Assembly: GCA_964601085.1 (NCBI GenBank)
Contig: CAZRLN010000001.1
Location: 152,649 to 216,648 of the forward strand
Reading direction: 5' to 3'
Origin: UBA1444 sp964601085
Lineage (GTDB): Bacteria > Bacillota > Negativicutes > UBA1444
Length of the DNA: 64,000 bases
The notes under the pieces are model-generated. The model was not told the origin of the DNA and made no database searches. It saw only the letters and a program-made list of their open reading frames with translations. Shown here piece after piece: positions 23,928-32,121 of this stretch. The position numbers were made by a program, and so were the translations under genes. Numbering within the stretch: the stretch's first letter is position 1; each line of letters begins with the position of its first letter.

Positions 23928-24331
23928 ATACAATAACGTTAAAATGCCCGGTAACCGTTAAGTCGAAGGTTACCGAAACGCTGAAAGAGCAGTTGGTCGC
24001 GGAAATCAAGGAAGCGATGGCAAAAATCGACATGGAGCTCCAGCAGATCGAATTTCACGCCAAACGCCTGATGACGGAACAAGTCCGTTCCGATGTTCAG
24101 GGACTGACCGCGTTGCGGCAGCAAATCGACGGCGAGAAACAGAAACGCTTGGAACTGAAAAACCATATGCAGGACAAACTTAAGGAAACCAGCCAGTTGG
24201 AAATTGGCGCCGAGATTGTTCAAGGCACGATGGAACAACTGGTTACGGTTCAAGAAGGCGATGATCTGCAAAAGTTAATGAGTCGGGAAATTTTGCTCGA
24301 AGACGGTAAAATCCTGGCCATTCGGGAATGA
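23924..24331 (+). CDS. ylqD: YlqD family protein
   Basis: A 135-residue protein beginning NTITLKCPVTVKSKVTETLK, followed by a long charged coiled coil (about residues 20-90) and a small C-terminal beta-rich part (ELVTVQEGDD-type, ending LLEDGKILAIRE). It matches YlqD of Bacillus by position between khpA and rimM and by this architecture. The function is unknown; the setting suggests a ribosome assembly or RNA role. ATG 23924 overlaps the khpA stop. Confidence 0.82.
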   Translation: MNTITLKCPVTVKSKVTETLKEQLVAEIKEAMAKIDMELQQIEFHAKRLMTEQVRSDVQGLTALRQQIDGEKQKRLELKNHMQDKLKETSQLEIGAEIVQGTMEQLVTVQEGDDLQKLMSREILLEDGKILAIRE

Positions 24332-24343
24332 GATGATGGTGCG

Positions 24344-24841
24344 GTGAAAGAGGATCTTTTCGCTGTTGCCAAGATTTTGACGCCGCATGGAGTCCGTGGA
24401 GAGGTCAAGTTATTGCCTCTCACGGACTTTCCGCATCGATTCGCCCAAACGGAGTATTTGCTATTGGCGGATCGGACCAAGTTGTATTTTGAATCCGTTC
24501 GAATGCAGAAAAATGCCATATTGGTCAAAATTCGCGGCTTTGATACCCCGGAAGACTGGATTCCGCTTCGCAATAAGGAACTGTTTGTGACGGAAGACGC
24601 GTTGATGCCGTTGCCTGCCGGTCAGTATTATATCCACCAGATTGTTGGCCTGGAAGTCGTTGACGAACAGGAACAGATTTTGGGACGGGTTACGGATGTA
24701 TTGCAAACGGGCAGCAATGATGTCTATGTCGTTAAATCCATGGACGGGAAAGAACTGCTGCTTGCGGCCATCGATTCCGTAGTAAAAGATATTGATATTG
24801 CAGCCGGGCGGATGCGTGTGGTCGTTCCGGAGTATTGGTAA
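24344..24841 (+). CDS. rimM: 16S rRNA processing protein RimM
   Basis: The 165-residue assembly factor has the N-terminal VAKILTPHGVRGEVKLLPLTDFPHRF, the linker DTPEDWIPLRNKELFV and a C-terminal PRC-barrel (YIHQIVGLEVVDEQ to DIDIAAGRMRV). It helps mature the 30S head around S19. GTG 24344 follows GATGATGGTG weakly. It is next to trmD, its usual partner. Confidence 0.96.
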   Translation: MKEDLFAVAKILTPHGVRGEVKLLPLTDFPHRFAQTEYLLLADRTKLYFESVRMQKNAILVKIRGFDTPEDWIPLRNKELFVTEDALMPLPAGQYYIHQIVGLEVVDEQEQILGRVTDVLQTGSNDVYVVKSMDGKELLLAAIDSVVKDIDIAAGRMRVVVPEYW

Positions 24842-24846
24842 AAACC

Positions 24847-25602
24847 ATGCATATTGATATCGTATCGCTGTTTCCAGAAATGTTTGGCGGCGTTTTGGGC
24901 TGCAGTATTATTGGCAGGGCTCGCAATGCCGGCCTGATCAATGTTTCTGTGGTCAATCCCCGGGATTTTGCGACCGACAAGCACCATATCGTGGACGATT
25001 ATCCCTTTGGCGGCGGCTCAGGTATGGTTATGAAACCGGAACCGCTGTTTTCCTGCGTGGAAAACCTGCTTTCCGAACCCATAGTTTCTGCGGAGACTCG
25101 CCGGGTGGTTTTGATGAGTCCTGCCGCTCCGCGTTTTTGTCAGGCCGATGCCGAGCGACTGAGCCGTTATGATCGTTTGGTGTTGGTTTGCGGTCATTAC
25201 GAAGGGATCGACGAACGGGTACGGGATCATCTTTGTGACGAAGCCTTGTCTGTCGGTGATTATGTGTTGACTGGCGGGGAATTGCCGGCGATGATCGTAA
25301 CCGATACGATTGTTCGCTTGATTCCGGGGGCCTTGGGAGCGGAGGATGCCGCCGAACTCGATTCCTACTCTTCGGGACTGCTGGAGTATCCCCAGTATAC
25401 GCGTCCGCGAACCTATCGGGAATGGGAAGTACCCCCGGTATTGTTATCAGGAAATCATGCCGACATCGCCAAATGGCGCCGTCAGGAATCCCTGCGGCGA
25501 ACCTGGGAAATCCGACCGGATCTGTTGGAGATATTTCCGCTGACAGCGGCGGACCGGCAATATCTGGCGCGTTTAAAAAAAGATGACAAGGCGGAGACCT
25601 AA
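24847..25602 (+). CDS. trmD: tRNA (guanine37-N1)-methyltransferase TrmD
   Basis: The 251-residue SPOUT enzyme methylates G37 to prevent frameshifting. MHIDIVSLFPEMF is the standard start; the knot contains VLVCGHYEGIDERV and SVGDYVLTGGELPAM; the C-terminal part has RPRTYREWEVPPVLLSGNHADI. Starting at ATG 24847 gives the canonical N-terminus; the in-frame TTG 24835 lies within rimM. The ribosome site is weak (GGAG 14 bases away), so coupling to rimM, which ends at 24841, is likely. A hairpin overlaps its stop codon. Confidence 0.97.
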   Translation: MHIDIVSLFPEMFGGVLGCSIIGRARNAGLINVSVVNPRDFATDKHHIVDDYPFGGGSGMVMKPEPLFSCVENLLSEPIVSAETRRVVLMSPAAPRFCQADAERLSRYDRLVLVCGHYEGIDERVRDHLCDEALSVGDYVLTGGELPAMIVTDTIVRLIPGALGAEDAAELDSYSSGLLEYPQYTRPRTYREWEVPPVLLSGNHADIAKWRRQESLRRTWEIRPDLLEIFPLTAADRQYLARLKKDDKAET

Positions 25603-25613
25603 GCCGCTTGTCA
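25584..25613 (+). terminator. Hairpin overlapping the trmD stop
   Basis: TGACAAG-G-CGG pairs with CCG-CTTGTCA (ten pairs, one bulge) around AGACCTAAG. Only ATTTG follows, so termination may be partial. The 3' arm contains the TTGTCA -35 element of the rplS promoter. Confidence 0.6.
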
Positions 25614-25636
25614 TTTGACGAAGTTTATGATACAAT
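25608..25636 (+). promoter_or_regulatory. Promoter of rplS with -35 inside the trmD hairpin
   Basis: TTGTCA (25608-25613) and TACAAT (25631-25636) are 17 bases apart, with an upstream TG (extended -10). The start would be near 25643, leaving a ~66-base leader for rplS. Confidence 0.72.
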
Positions 25637-25651
25637 TCTCATGTTTATACA

Positions 25652-25690
25652 GGATGGTCCTCTGTGCGGTTGCAGCCGGCAAGAACATCC
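25652..25690 (+). ncRNA. Candidate ribosomal-protein L19 leader structure
   Basis: In the rplS leader, GGATG (25652-25656) can pair with CATCC (25686-25690) enclosing an inner stem TGCGG/CCGGCA, giving a two-stem element just before the ribosome site AAGGAGGAG. Firmicute L19 genes often have such an autoregulatory leader. Position and pairing fit; I cannot check the family consensus. Confidence 0.45.
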
Positions 25691-25708
25691 GAAGAAGGAG
25701 GAGCATTC

Positions 25709-26050
25709 ATGGATATTATCAGGATTTTGGAACAGGAACAATTGCGGACGGACATCCCGCAGTTCCGGCCAGGCGACACCGTACGGGTTCAGGTCAAGGT
25801 TGTCGAAGGAACCCGTGAGAGACTTCAGGCTTTTGAAGGACTCGTAATCGCCCGAAGCGGCGGCAGTTCCCGCGAAACGTTCACGGTTCGTCGTGTATCT
25901 TACGGTGTGGGCGTGGAACGAACCTTCCCGGTTCATTCGCCAAGAGTGGACAAAATTGAAGTCGTTCGTCGCGGTGTAGTCCGCCGGGCGAAACTCTTCT
26001 ATCTGCGGGATCTGACGGGGAAAGCAGCCCGTATCAAAGAAAAACGGTAG
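25709..26050 (+). CDS. rplS: Large ribosomal subunit protein bL19
   Basis: The 113-residue protein starts at ATG 25709 (DIIRILEQEQLRTDIPQFRPGDTV) behind AAGGAGGAG and contains VRVQVKVVEGTRERLQAFEG and RRGVVRRAKLFYLRDLTGKAARIKE, all diagnostic of bL19. A longer in-frame reading from 25664 would run through the leader and is rejected. bL19 lies at the subunit interface. It has its own promoter and a strong terminator. Confidence 0.98.
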   Translation: MDIIRILEQEQLRTDIPQFRPGDTVRVQVKVVEGTRERLQAFEGLVIARSGGSSRETFTVRRVSYGVGVERTFPVHSPRVDKIEVVRRGVVRRAKLFYLRDLTGKAARIKEKR

Positions 26051-26065
26051 TTTGAAATCGACGGG

Positions 26066-26092
26066 AAAGGGACTGCATGCAGTCCCTTTTTC
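26066..26092 (+). terminator. Rho-independent terminator after rplS
   Basis: AAAGGGACTGCA and TGCAGTCCCTTT (26066-26089) form a perfect 24-base palindrome followed by more T residues. It would fold with a small loop and is a strong terminator. Confidence 0.9.
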
Positions 26093-26117
26093 TTCATTCA
26101 CGAGAGGTTGTGTTTGT

Positions 26118-26645
26118 TTGGCAACGATAAACTGGGGGGAAGAAATCAAAGACTGGGTCGTTTCGATTCTGATCGCAATGGCGCTGGCTTTGTTTATCCG
26201 TTATTTCATCGTAGAGTTGTATTTGGTTGAAGGGCCGTCGATGCGGCCGACATTGGTGAACAGCGAGCGTCTTGTCGTAAATAAATTCATTTACTATATC
26301 CGAACCCCGGAGCGGGGCGAAATCTTGGTGTTTCGTTATCCCCGGGATCCAAGCCGTGATTTCATCAAGAGGGTCATTGGGGTTGCCGGAGATACCATTG
26401 AAGTTCGGCAAGGCCAAGTATATCGAAATGGCGAGTTATTGAACGAACCTTATATTCTGGAAATGACGCGGGGGAATTTCCCGGCCGCCAAAGTGCCGGA
26501 GGGTCATTTATTTGCCATGGGCGATAACCGAAACAACTCGGAAGACAGCCGTTCCCGGGCGGTGGGTTTTGTTCCGCTCAATATGGTAAAAGGGAAAGCC
26601 ATGTTGGTATTCTGGCCGCCATCCCAGTTCAAAACCTTACCGTGA
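26118..26645 (+). CDS. lepB: Signal peptidase I
   Basis: The 175-residue membrane protease has one N-terminal membrane segment (WVVSILIAMALALFIRYF), then the catalytic serine box EGPSMRPTL (~residue 43), the lysine box DFIKRVIGVAGDTIEV (~84) and the conserved GDNRNNSEDSR. It removes signal peptides outside the membrane. The start is TTG 26118, nine bases after AGAGGT; an in-frame start at 26052 would run through the rplS terminator. It lies in the usual rplS-lepB-rbgA order. Confidence 0.95.
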   Translation: MATINWGEEIKDWVVSILIAMALALFIRYFIVELYLVEGPSMRPTLVNSERLVVNKFIYYIRTPERGEILVFRYPRDPSRDFIKRVIGVAGDTIEVRQGQVYRNGELLNEPYILEMTRGNFPAAKVPEGHLFAMGDNRNNSEDSRSRAVGFVPLNMVKGKAMLVFWPPSQFKTLP

Positions 26646-26654
26646 AGGCCGCCG

Positions 26655-27521
26655 ATGAATAGCAAGACGATTCAATGGTATCCCGGCCACATGGCCAAAG
26701 CGAAACGAATTGTAGCCGAAGATCTGAAACTTGTCGATGTCGTGGTTGAAGTGCTGGATTCCCGTTTGCCGCGCAGCAGCTCTAATCCGGTTTTGCAGGA
26801 ACTGATCGGGGGGCGTCCGGTCGTAATTGCCTTGAACAAGTCGGATTTGGCGGATCCGCTGGTAAACGAGGCTTGGGTGAGATATTTCGAGTCTTCGGGA
26901 CGGGCGGCGGCTTTGATCAATGCTGTGGATGGCAAAGGCATCCGAATGTTGATGCAAAAAGTCCGCCAGGCGGGTTCGGCGGCGATGGCTAAATTGGCTG
27001 GCAAAGGATTACGCCCTCGCCCGGTACGAGTCATGATCATTGGGATTCCCAATGTGGGAAAATCTTCACTGGTGAATCGGGTGGTTCGAACCGCGTCCGC
27101 CAAAACCGGTGATAAACCAGGCGTGACGCGTGGTCGTCAGTGGATCAGGGTTGATGCCAACGTTGATCTGCTGGATACTCCAGGCATATTGCCACCCAGC
27201 CTGCCTGACCAGAAGAGCGCGCTACTGCTCGGTCTGTGCGGCGCATTGAAAGATACGATTTATGATACCGATGAAGCCGCCATGGAACTGATCCATCAGC
27301 TGGAAGGAAGATATCCCGGTCGATTTCAAGACCGATATTTGAAAGGCAAGAAGATGGAGTCCCCTTCGCTGGAAGAGTTGTTATCGGAAGCCGCACGTAA
27401 TCAGGGCCTGCTTGGCAAAGAGGGTACTCCGCAAATTGACAATATGGCGCGCATGATTCTTGCCGATTTTCGCCAGGGCAGACTGGGGCCGATTTCATTT
27501 GAAGAACCGTGGGGAAAATAG
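26655..27521 (+). CDS. rbgA: Ribosome biogenesis GTPase RbgA (YlqF)
   Basis: The 288-residue GTPase is circularly permuted: G4 ALNKSDLAD (~60) precedes G1 GIPNVGKSSLVNRV (~125) and G3 DTPGILPP (~175). It starts with IQWYPGHMAKAKR, the RbgA signature. It drives late 50S assembly (uL16 incorporation). GTGAAGG lies before ATG 26655. It is followed after 16 bases by rnhB, the normal order. Confidence 0.97.
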   Translation: MNSKTIQWYPGHMAKAKRIVAEDLKLVDVVVEVLDSRLPRSSSNPVLQELIGGRPVVIALNKSDLADPLVNEAWVRYFESSGRAAALINAVDGKGIRMLMQKVRQAGSAAMAKLAGKGLRPRPVRVMIIGIPNVGKSSLVNRVVRTASAKTGDKPGVTRGRQWIRVDANVDLLDTPGILPPSLPDQKSALLLGLCGALKDTIYDTDEAAMELIHQLEGRYPGRFQDRYLKGKKMESPSLEELLSEAARNQGLLGKEGTPQIDNMARMILADFRQGRLGPISFEEPWGK

Positions 27522-27537
27522 CGACCGACAACCCAAT

Positions 27538-28188
27538 TTGTTTTCGGAAAGCGAATTGCAGCCATCCCATGGCTTGTTTGCCTTTGAAAAATTCTGGTCG
27601 ACGCAGGGATATGACGCGATTGCCGGAACGGATGAAGCGGGGCGCGGGCCATTGGCCGGACCGGTTGTCGCCGCAGCGGTGATTTTGCCGCTGGGGTTGG
27701 AGATTCCTTTCTTGAATGATTCCAAACAAGTTACGGCGCGGCGACGGGAATTGCTTTTTGATGAAATTCTGGCAAAAGCGATCGCGTGTTCCTGGAGTCG
27801 GGTCGAAGCTGCTGAAATCGATACAATCAATATCTATCAGGCGTCACAGTTGGCGATGTTGCAAGCGTTGGCAGGTTTGGAGCATGCCTTCGACTTGGTC
27901 TTGTCCGACGCGATGCCACTTCCCTCGTTATTGGTTCCCTGCATTCCGATTGTTCATGGTGACGCCCGAAGCGCCAGTATTGCTGCGGCTTCCATCGTTG
28001 CCAAGGTTGTTCGTGACCGGATCATGAATAAGATCGATGAAGAATTCCCGGAATATGGATTCAAGAAACATAAAGGATACGGAACGGCAGAGCATATGAA
28101 AGCAATCCGGGTTCTTGGCCCTTGCGCCGTTCACCGGCAAACCTTTGCGCCGATAAAATTCTGGAGGCCGTTGACGGATGAAAATTGA
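27538..28188 (+). CDS. rnhB: Ribonuclease HII
   Basis: The enzyme removes ribonucleotides and RNA primers from DNA-RNA hybrids. Active-site regions are GTDEAGRGPLAGPVV (Asp-Glu), LSDAMPLPS and DARSASIAAASIVAKVVRD. I take TTG 27538 (216 residues) because it follows the rbgA stop, but no good ribosome site precedes it; the ORF is open further upstream inside rbgA. The C-terminus HRQTFAPIKFW is normal. The end overlaps the next gene by 11 bases. Confidence 0.93.
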   Translation: MFSESELQPSHGLFAFEKFWSTQGYDAIAGTDEAGRGPLAGPVVAAAVILPLGLEIPFLNDSKQVTARRRELLFDEILAKAIACSWSRVEAAEIDTINIYQASQLAMLQALAGLEHAFDLVLSDAMPLPSLLVPCIPIVHGDARSASIAAASIVAKVVRDRIMNKIDEEFPEYGFKKHKGYGTAEHMKAIRVLGPCAVHRQTFAPIKFWRPLTDEN

Positions 28189-29812
28189 TGATCTCCTGCG
28201 TAACGCGGTTACAAAACCTGAATCTTCGACAGTTGGCGGAAGCGGGAAATCAGGGACAATTATGCCCCAGGAAAACGGCGCCGCATTTTCGGCGATTGCC
28301 GGAGATGCGGAACTTTTTTTGCCGGATTTGCTGCAAGCTTTCACGCAGCTGATCGCGAAACGACAGTCATTGTCGGCGGGATTGCCGACCAGTGTGCAGC
28401 AGCGATTGACGGGGACACTAACATCCTTCTCACTGCAGGGAGAAGCGGCAAGCAATCAGCATGCGGCAATCGGTGAAGGAATAGCTGGCCTGGTACGAGA
28501 TAACCGACTCATTCCAGATGCGATACGACAATTAGTTTCGGAATTGAAACTGGTTGAACATACGCCGAGTTTGCCGCAAACATTTTTGTCCGCTACGGGT
28601 GCAGGGCGAGTCACTCCTGAAGTTTTGCAGCTTATTGTGGACGATGGATTGGCAAGACTGAGCGACGAGCTGACTTTGACCAGCAGCCAGTTGCCGACTC
28701 CGGCGCTTGTATTGTCCGGATTGATTGATAAAGCGGTGCAAACCGGAACGATAAGCGCTGAACTATCCGCGTGGATCGACACCCTCGGTGCGGCGGTGGA
28801 CTCACAGCCGGATGATTCAAATTTATTTATGCAAATTAATTCGGTGATGAAATCGGTGGAACCGCAGATCGCACAGGCGGCGCAATTGGCCGGACGGCCT
28901 GAATTGGTCCGGATTTGGGCGGCTACGCAGGTGCTGGACAATGCGGAAACGACGACGCTCACTGCAAAATTAGGCTTGGCAGCAGAGAAAACTCCCGACA
29001 CGATCGGTGCGTTGCAGACAGTATTACAGGGTCTGGCCAATACGGTGGCGGCGAAAACAGCGATTTTGCCGTCAGCTGGACTCATGGGATCTTATCCCCG
29101 ATCTACCCAGTTGGAGATGTTGGTGACGGTTGCCGTGTCGCAGCCGGCAACACTGGACTCTCTACTGGCCATCTTGCCTATGGTCATGACAAATGTGAAA
29201 TCGTCCTTTTCCGTGCGCAGCGATGACTCTGTCGGGATGACCGGATATGAGAAAATTCTAGCCACAGCACCAAAATGGCTGACTGACTTGTCTGAACGCC
29301 TCAATAAACCAGAACTGCTGGAATTTTGGGTTGCCGCTAAAGCCTCGGATTTGGCGCCTTGGCTTGAACTGAGTCCGACAGAACGACAACTTTCGATGGA
29401 TGCACTAAAGGAATTGGCAGTTTCTTTTGAACAGCCGGAGGCGTTTCGGCAACGCCATGATGACGCCAATTCCCACAGCCTGACACTACAGACGGTATTA
29501 TATGCACCGGGGCAGGAGAAACCCTATCCAGCGCTAATACAGATCTATGAGGAAAAAAGGGAACGTGGCGCTTCGAAGCCGCCGGAACAGGAAATCTGGA
29601 TCCGGCTTTCTCTGGAAACACATAATATTGGCATGGTTGAACTAAGCTTCAAGTTGCAGGACAAGAAATATTTGTCAGTTTACAGCCGATTCGCCGATTC
29701 AGCGGTTGCCGCCGATTTTCAGGAATACTTGCCGGAGATTCAAAACGAACTGGCGGATAGTTCATTTGAAGTGAAGAAAATTGCGATTGCCCAGCGGAGC
29801 CAATCGGGGTGA
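28178..29812 (+). CDS. FliK-like protein outside the flagellar operon (YlqG type)
   Basis: A 544-residue soluble protein with a long variable N-terminal part rich in leucine, alanine and threonine, and a C-terminal region (from ~residue 455: QEIWIRLSLETHNIGMVELS, then YSRFADSAVAADFQ and LADSSFEVKKI) that mirrors the FliK hook-length domain, in which L-x-L-x-P-x-x-L-G-x-V is followed by a similar alpha/beta layout. It lies between rnhB and an FlhB-like gene, as ylqG does in Bacillus. It may act with that partner in a flagellar-type export switch, but this is inference. GGAGG precedes ATG 28178. Confidence 0.72.
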   Translation: MKIDDLLRNAVTKPESSTVGGSGKSGTIMPQENGAAFSAIAGDAELFLPDLLQAFTQLIAKRQSLSAGLPTSVQQRLTGTLTSFSLQGEAASNQHAAIGEGIAGLVRDNRLIPDAIRQLVSELKLVEHTPSLPQTFLSATGAGRVTPEVLQLIVDDGLARLSDELTLTSSQLPTPALVLSGLIDKAVQTGTISAELSAWIDTLGAAVDSQPDDSNLFMQINSVMKSVEPQIAQAAQLAGRPELVRIWAATQVLDNAETTTLTAKLGLAAEKTPDTIGALQTVLQGLANTVAAKTAILPSAGLMGSYPRSTQLEMLVTVAVSQPATLDSLLAILPMVMTNVKSSFSVRSDDSVGMTGYEKILATAPKWLTDLSERLNKPELLEFWVAAKASDLAPWLELSPTERQLSMDALKELAVSFEQPEAFRQRHDDANSHSLTLQTVLYAPGQEKPYPALIQIYEEKRERGASKPPEQEIWIRLSLETHNIGMVELSFKLQDKKYLSVYSRFADSAVAADFQEYLPEIQNELADSSFEVKKIAIAQRSQSG

Positions 29813-29818
29813 TGACAT

Positions 29819-30118
29819 ATGGATGACGATAAACGAAATCCGGTTCCGGAGGCGGTAGCCATCCGCTATGACCGGGAACGGGAAAATGCACCGCGTGTGG
29901 TCGCAAAAGGGCGTGGGGTCATTGCCCAGCAGTTGATGGCCATTGCCAAAAAACACGCAGTTCCGGTGTACCAAAACCAAACGGTGACGCAACTATTAAT
30001 GGCTGTGGAACTTGACCGTGAAATTCCGCCGGAATTGTATCAGGCCGTGGCCAATGTGTTGGCGTATGTTTATCGATTGGATGGCCGGGCAGCGGAGAAA
30101 ACGGGAAAAAGAAGATGA
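29819..30118 (+). CDS. FlhB C-terminal domain-like protein (YlqH type)
   Basis: The 99-residue protein aligns with the C-terminal export-switch domain of FlhB encoded at 58832. Compare AVAIRYDRERENAPRVVAKG here with AVAIKYEAGMEAPAVIAKG there, and IPPELYQAVANVLAYVYRLD with IPPDLYKAVAEVLAYVYRLK. The autocleavage site NPTH of FlhB is replaced by NPVPE and there are no membrane segments, so the protein looks like the pre-cleaved FlhB fragment. Known in Bacillus as YlqH; function uncertain. It follows its FliK-like neighbour by six bases and overlaps yraN by four. Confidence 0.88.
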   Translation: MDDDKRNPVPEAVAIRYDRERENAPRVVAKGRGVIAQQLMAIAKKHAVPVYQNQTVTQLLMAVELDREIPPELYQAVANVLAYVYRLDGRAAEKTGKRR

Positions 30119-30483
30119 ATTTAATGAACGGTGTGGAAAAAGGCCGCCGCGGCGAAGACCTCGCGGTGGCTTTTTTATTGGAACGGGGATATCGGATTCT
30201 GCAGAGAAACTGGCGGAAAAAGACAGGGGAAATCGATATTATCGCCGATAAATCCGGCATGTTGGTTTTTTGCGAGGTAAAAAGTCGACGGGGCTGTTCA
30301 TTCGGCGCCGGCGCGGAAGCGGTTGATGCTCGAAAACAACATCGGATTATTCAAACGGCGTTGTTGTATCTGCAATATTTTCGTCTAGTAGATCGACCCT
30401 GCCGGTTTGATGTGATCGAAATTGATTTTTCCGGTCCGAATCTTCCGGCGGTACGTCACATTCCCAACGCCTTTGGCGGGTGA
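30115..30483 (+). CDS. yraN: UPF0102 family endonuclease-like protein YraN
   Basis: The 122-residue protein has the UPF0102 core: KGRRGEDLAVAFLLERGY, NWRKKTGEIDIIAD and LVFCEVKSRRG, a PD-(D/E)xK-like nuclease pattern (E, then D, then ExK). The biological role is unresolved; a link to DNA processing is suggested by its frequent neighbours comM and dprA. ATG 30115 overlaps the preceding gene; an in-frame ATG at 30124 is possible. Confidence 0.92.
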   Translation: MNLMNGVEKGRRGEDLAVAFLLERGYRILQRNWRKKTGEIDIIADKSGMLVFCEVKSRRGCSFGAGAEAVDARKQHRIIQTALLYLQYFRLVDRPCRFDVIEIDFSGPNLPAVRHIPNAFGG

Positions 30484-30495
30484 GGAGGGTTGCTA

Positions 30496-32025
30496 ATGTT
30501 TGCGAAGGTTTTTGGTGCGGGGATTTTTGGATTGAACGGCGCGATCATCGGCGTTGAAGTCGATATTGCCAACGGGATTCCCGGCCTTGACATCGTAGGA
30601 TTGCCGGATGCGTCGGTTCGGGAAGCGAAAGAACGAGTCAAGGCGGCCATTCGCAATGCCGGCTTCGAGTTTCCCTGTAGGCGCATCACGGTCAATCTGG
30701 CGCCGGCTGATCTGAGAAAGGATGGATCGGCACTGGATCTGCCGATTGCACTAGGGATTCTGGCGGCAACCGGACAATTGGGAAACTGCGATCTCAGCCG
30801 GGTGGTCATGGTGGGCGAATTGTCGCTTGACGCCCAAGTCCGGAAGATCGCCGGGGTGCTGCCGATGGCGGTTTTATGCCGGGAACAGGGTATTGAAAAG
30901 TTCATTGTACCGCTTGACAATGCGGCGGAAGCGCTCGTGGTCGAGCCGAACAACGTCTATGCCGTGAGCAGCCTGACAATGGCTGTGGCAATAATTAGCG
31001 GGAATGCCACGGAGAAAACCGAATTGGTCAAGTCGACGGCAGATATTCCTCTGCATTCCCGGCAGGAAGACTTTCGGGATGTACAGGGACAGTTTGCCGC
31101 GAAACGAGCCCTGGAAATTGCTGCCGCCGGCGGACATAATGTTTTGATGAGTGGTCCGCCCGGAGCGGGCAAGACGATGCTGGCCCGGCGTGTGTCCTCG
31201 ATTTTGCCGCCCATGACGATGGAGGAAGCCCTGGAAGTCAGCAAAATATACAGTGTGGCAGGGTTGATGGGGTCATCCGCCGGTTTGGTTCAGGAACGTC
31301 CTTTTCGTTCTCCCCATCATACGGTTTCAGCGGCGGCAATGGCTGGCGGCGGCAGAATCCCTCATCCCGGCGAGGTTACCCTGGCGCATAATGGAGTATT
31401 GTTTCTCGATGAATTGCCGGAGTTTCCCCGCCAGGTTCTGGAAGTATTGCGACAACCGATTGAAGACGGGCAAGTTACCGTATCACGGGTTAACGCAGCC
31501 TATACCTATCCATCGCGGTTCATGTTGATCGCTTCGATGAATCCGTGCCCCTGCGGCTATTTTGGCGATCCGGCGCATGAGTGTTCTTGCAGCGATTTGG
31601 AGATCAAACGGTATCTGAAAAAGATATCCGGGCCGTTATTGGATCGGATTGATATCCATATTCGTATCTCGCAGGTGAAATATGAGGAAATGGTAGCGGT
31701 GTCGGAAACCGAGCCATCGAAGCACATCGCTGCACGGGTGAAGTCGGCGCGGCAGGGACAGTCCGACCGATTAATGGGAACCGGGATATTTTGCAATGCG
31801 CAAATGAACCATCGGCAACTCCGGGACTTTTGCCATGTCAGTGCAGAAGCGCAAACACTTCTGCATAACGCGTTTGAAAAAATGAAGCTGAACGCACGTT
31901 CCTATGATAGAATCATCAAAGTATCGCAAACGATTGCCGACCTTGCTGGCGAAAAACAGATTCGGGCCGAGCACATGGCGGAAGCGATTCAGCTCCGACT
32001 GCCAATGACGGAAATTCGGCTTTGA
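30496..32025 (+). CDS. comM: ComM/YifB-family AAA+ ATPase (Mg-chelatase-like)
   Basis: The 509-residue protein has a Lon-like N-terminal domain (VFGAGIFGLNGAIIGVEVDI, GIPGLDIVGLPDASVREAKERV), then the AAA+ core with Walker A SGPPGAGKTMLARR (~residue 218) and FLDELPEFPRQVLEVLRQP, and the cysteine cluster MNPCPCGYFGDPAHECSCS. ComM is a helicase that extends branch migration of DNA taken up in natural transformation. ATG 30496 follows GAGGAGGG. With yraN upstream and dprA 4 kb downstream it belongs to a DNA-processing neighbourhood. Confidence 0.94.
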   Translation: MFAKVFGAGIFGLNGAIIGVEVDIANGIPGLDIVGLPDASVREAKERVKAAIRNAGFEFPCRRITVNLAPADLRKDGSALDLPIALGILAATGQLGNCDLSRVVMVGELSLDAQVRKIAGVLPMAVLCREQGIEKFIVPLDNAAEALVVEPNNVYAVSSLTMAVAIISGNATEKTELVKSTADIPLHSRQEDFRDVQGQFAAKRALEIAAAGGHNVLMSGPPGAGKTMLARRVSSILPPMTMEEALEVSKIYSVAGLMGSSAGLVQERPFRSPHHTVSAAAMAGGGRIPHPGEVTLAHNGVLFLDELPEFPRQVLEVLRQPIEDGQVTVSRVNAAYTYPSRFMLIASMNPCPCGYFGDPAHECSCSDLEIKRYLKKISGPLLDRIDIHIRISQVKYEEMVAVSETEPSKHIAARVKSARQGQSDRLMGTGIFCNAQMNHRQLRDFCHVSAEAQTLLHNAFEKMKLNARSYDRIIKVSQTIADLAGEKQIRAEHMAEAIQLRLPMTEIRL

Positions 32026-32121
32026 ATTGTAAATAATTGCAGCGGTGGCAGGAGAATAGAAGATTGGCGCTGAATTTAAATCATGGATTTCAGGACGACC
32101 TGGATATCGGAGGGAAAAAGT

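Noticed and set aside
25664..25708. N-terminal extension of bL19 from 25664
   Set aside because: The extension would translate the leader hairpin and the ribosome site; ATG 25709 gives the canonical protein.
29819..30118. Truncated flhB pseudogene
   Set aside because: It has its own ribosome site, tight coupling to both neighbours and an equivalent (YlqH) in the same place in Bacillus, so it is a maintained gene.
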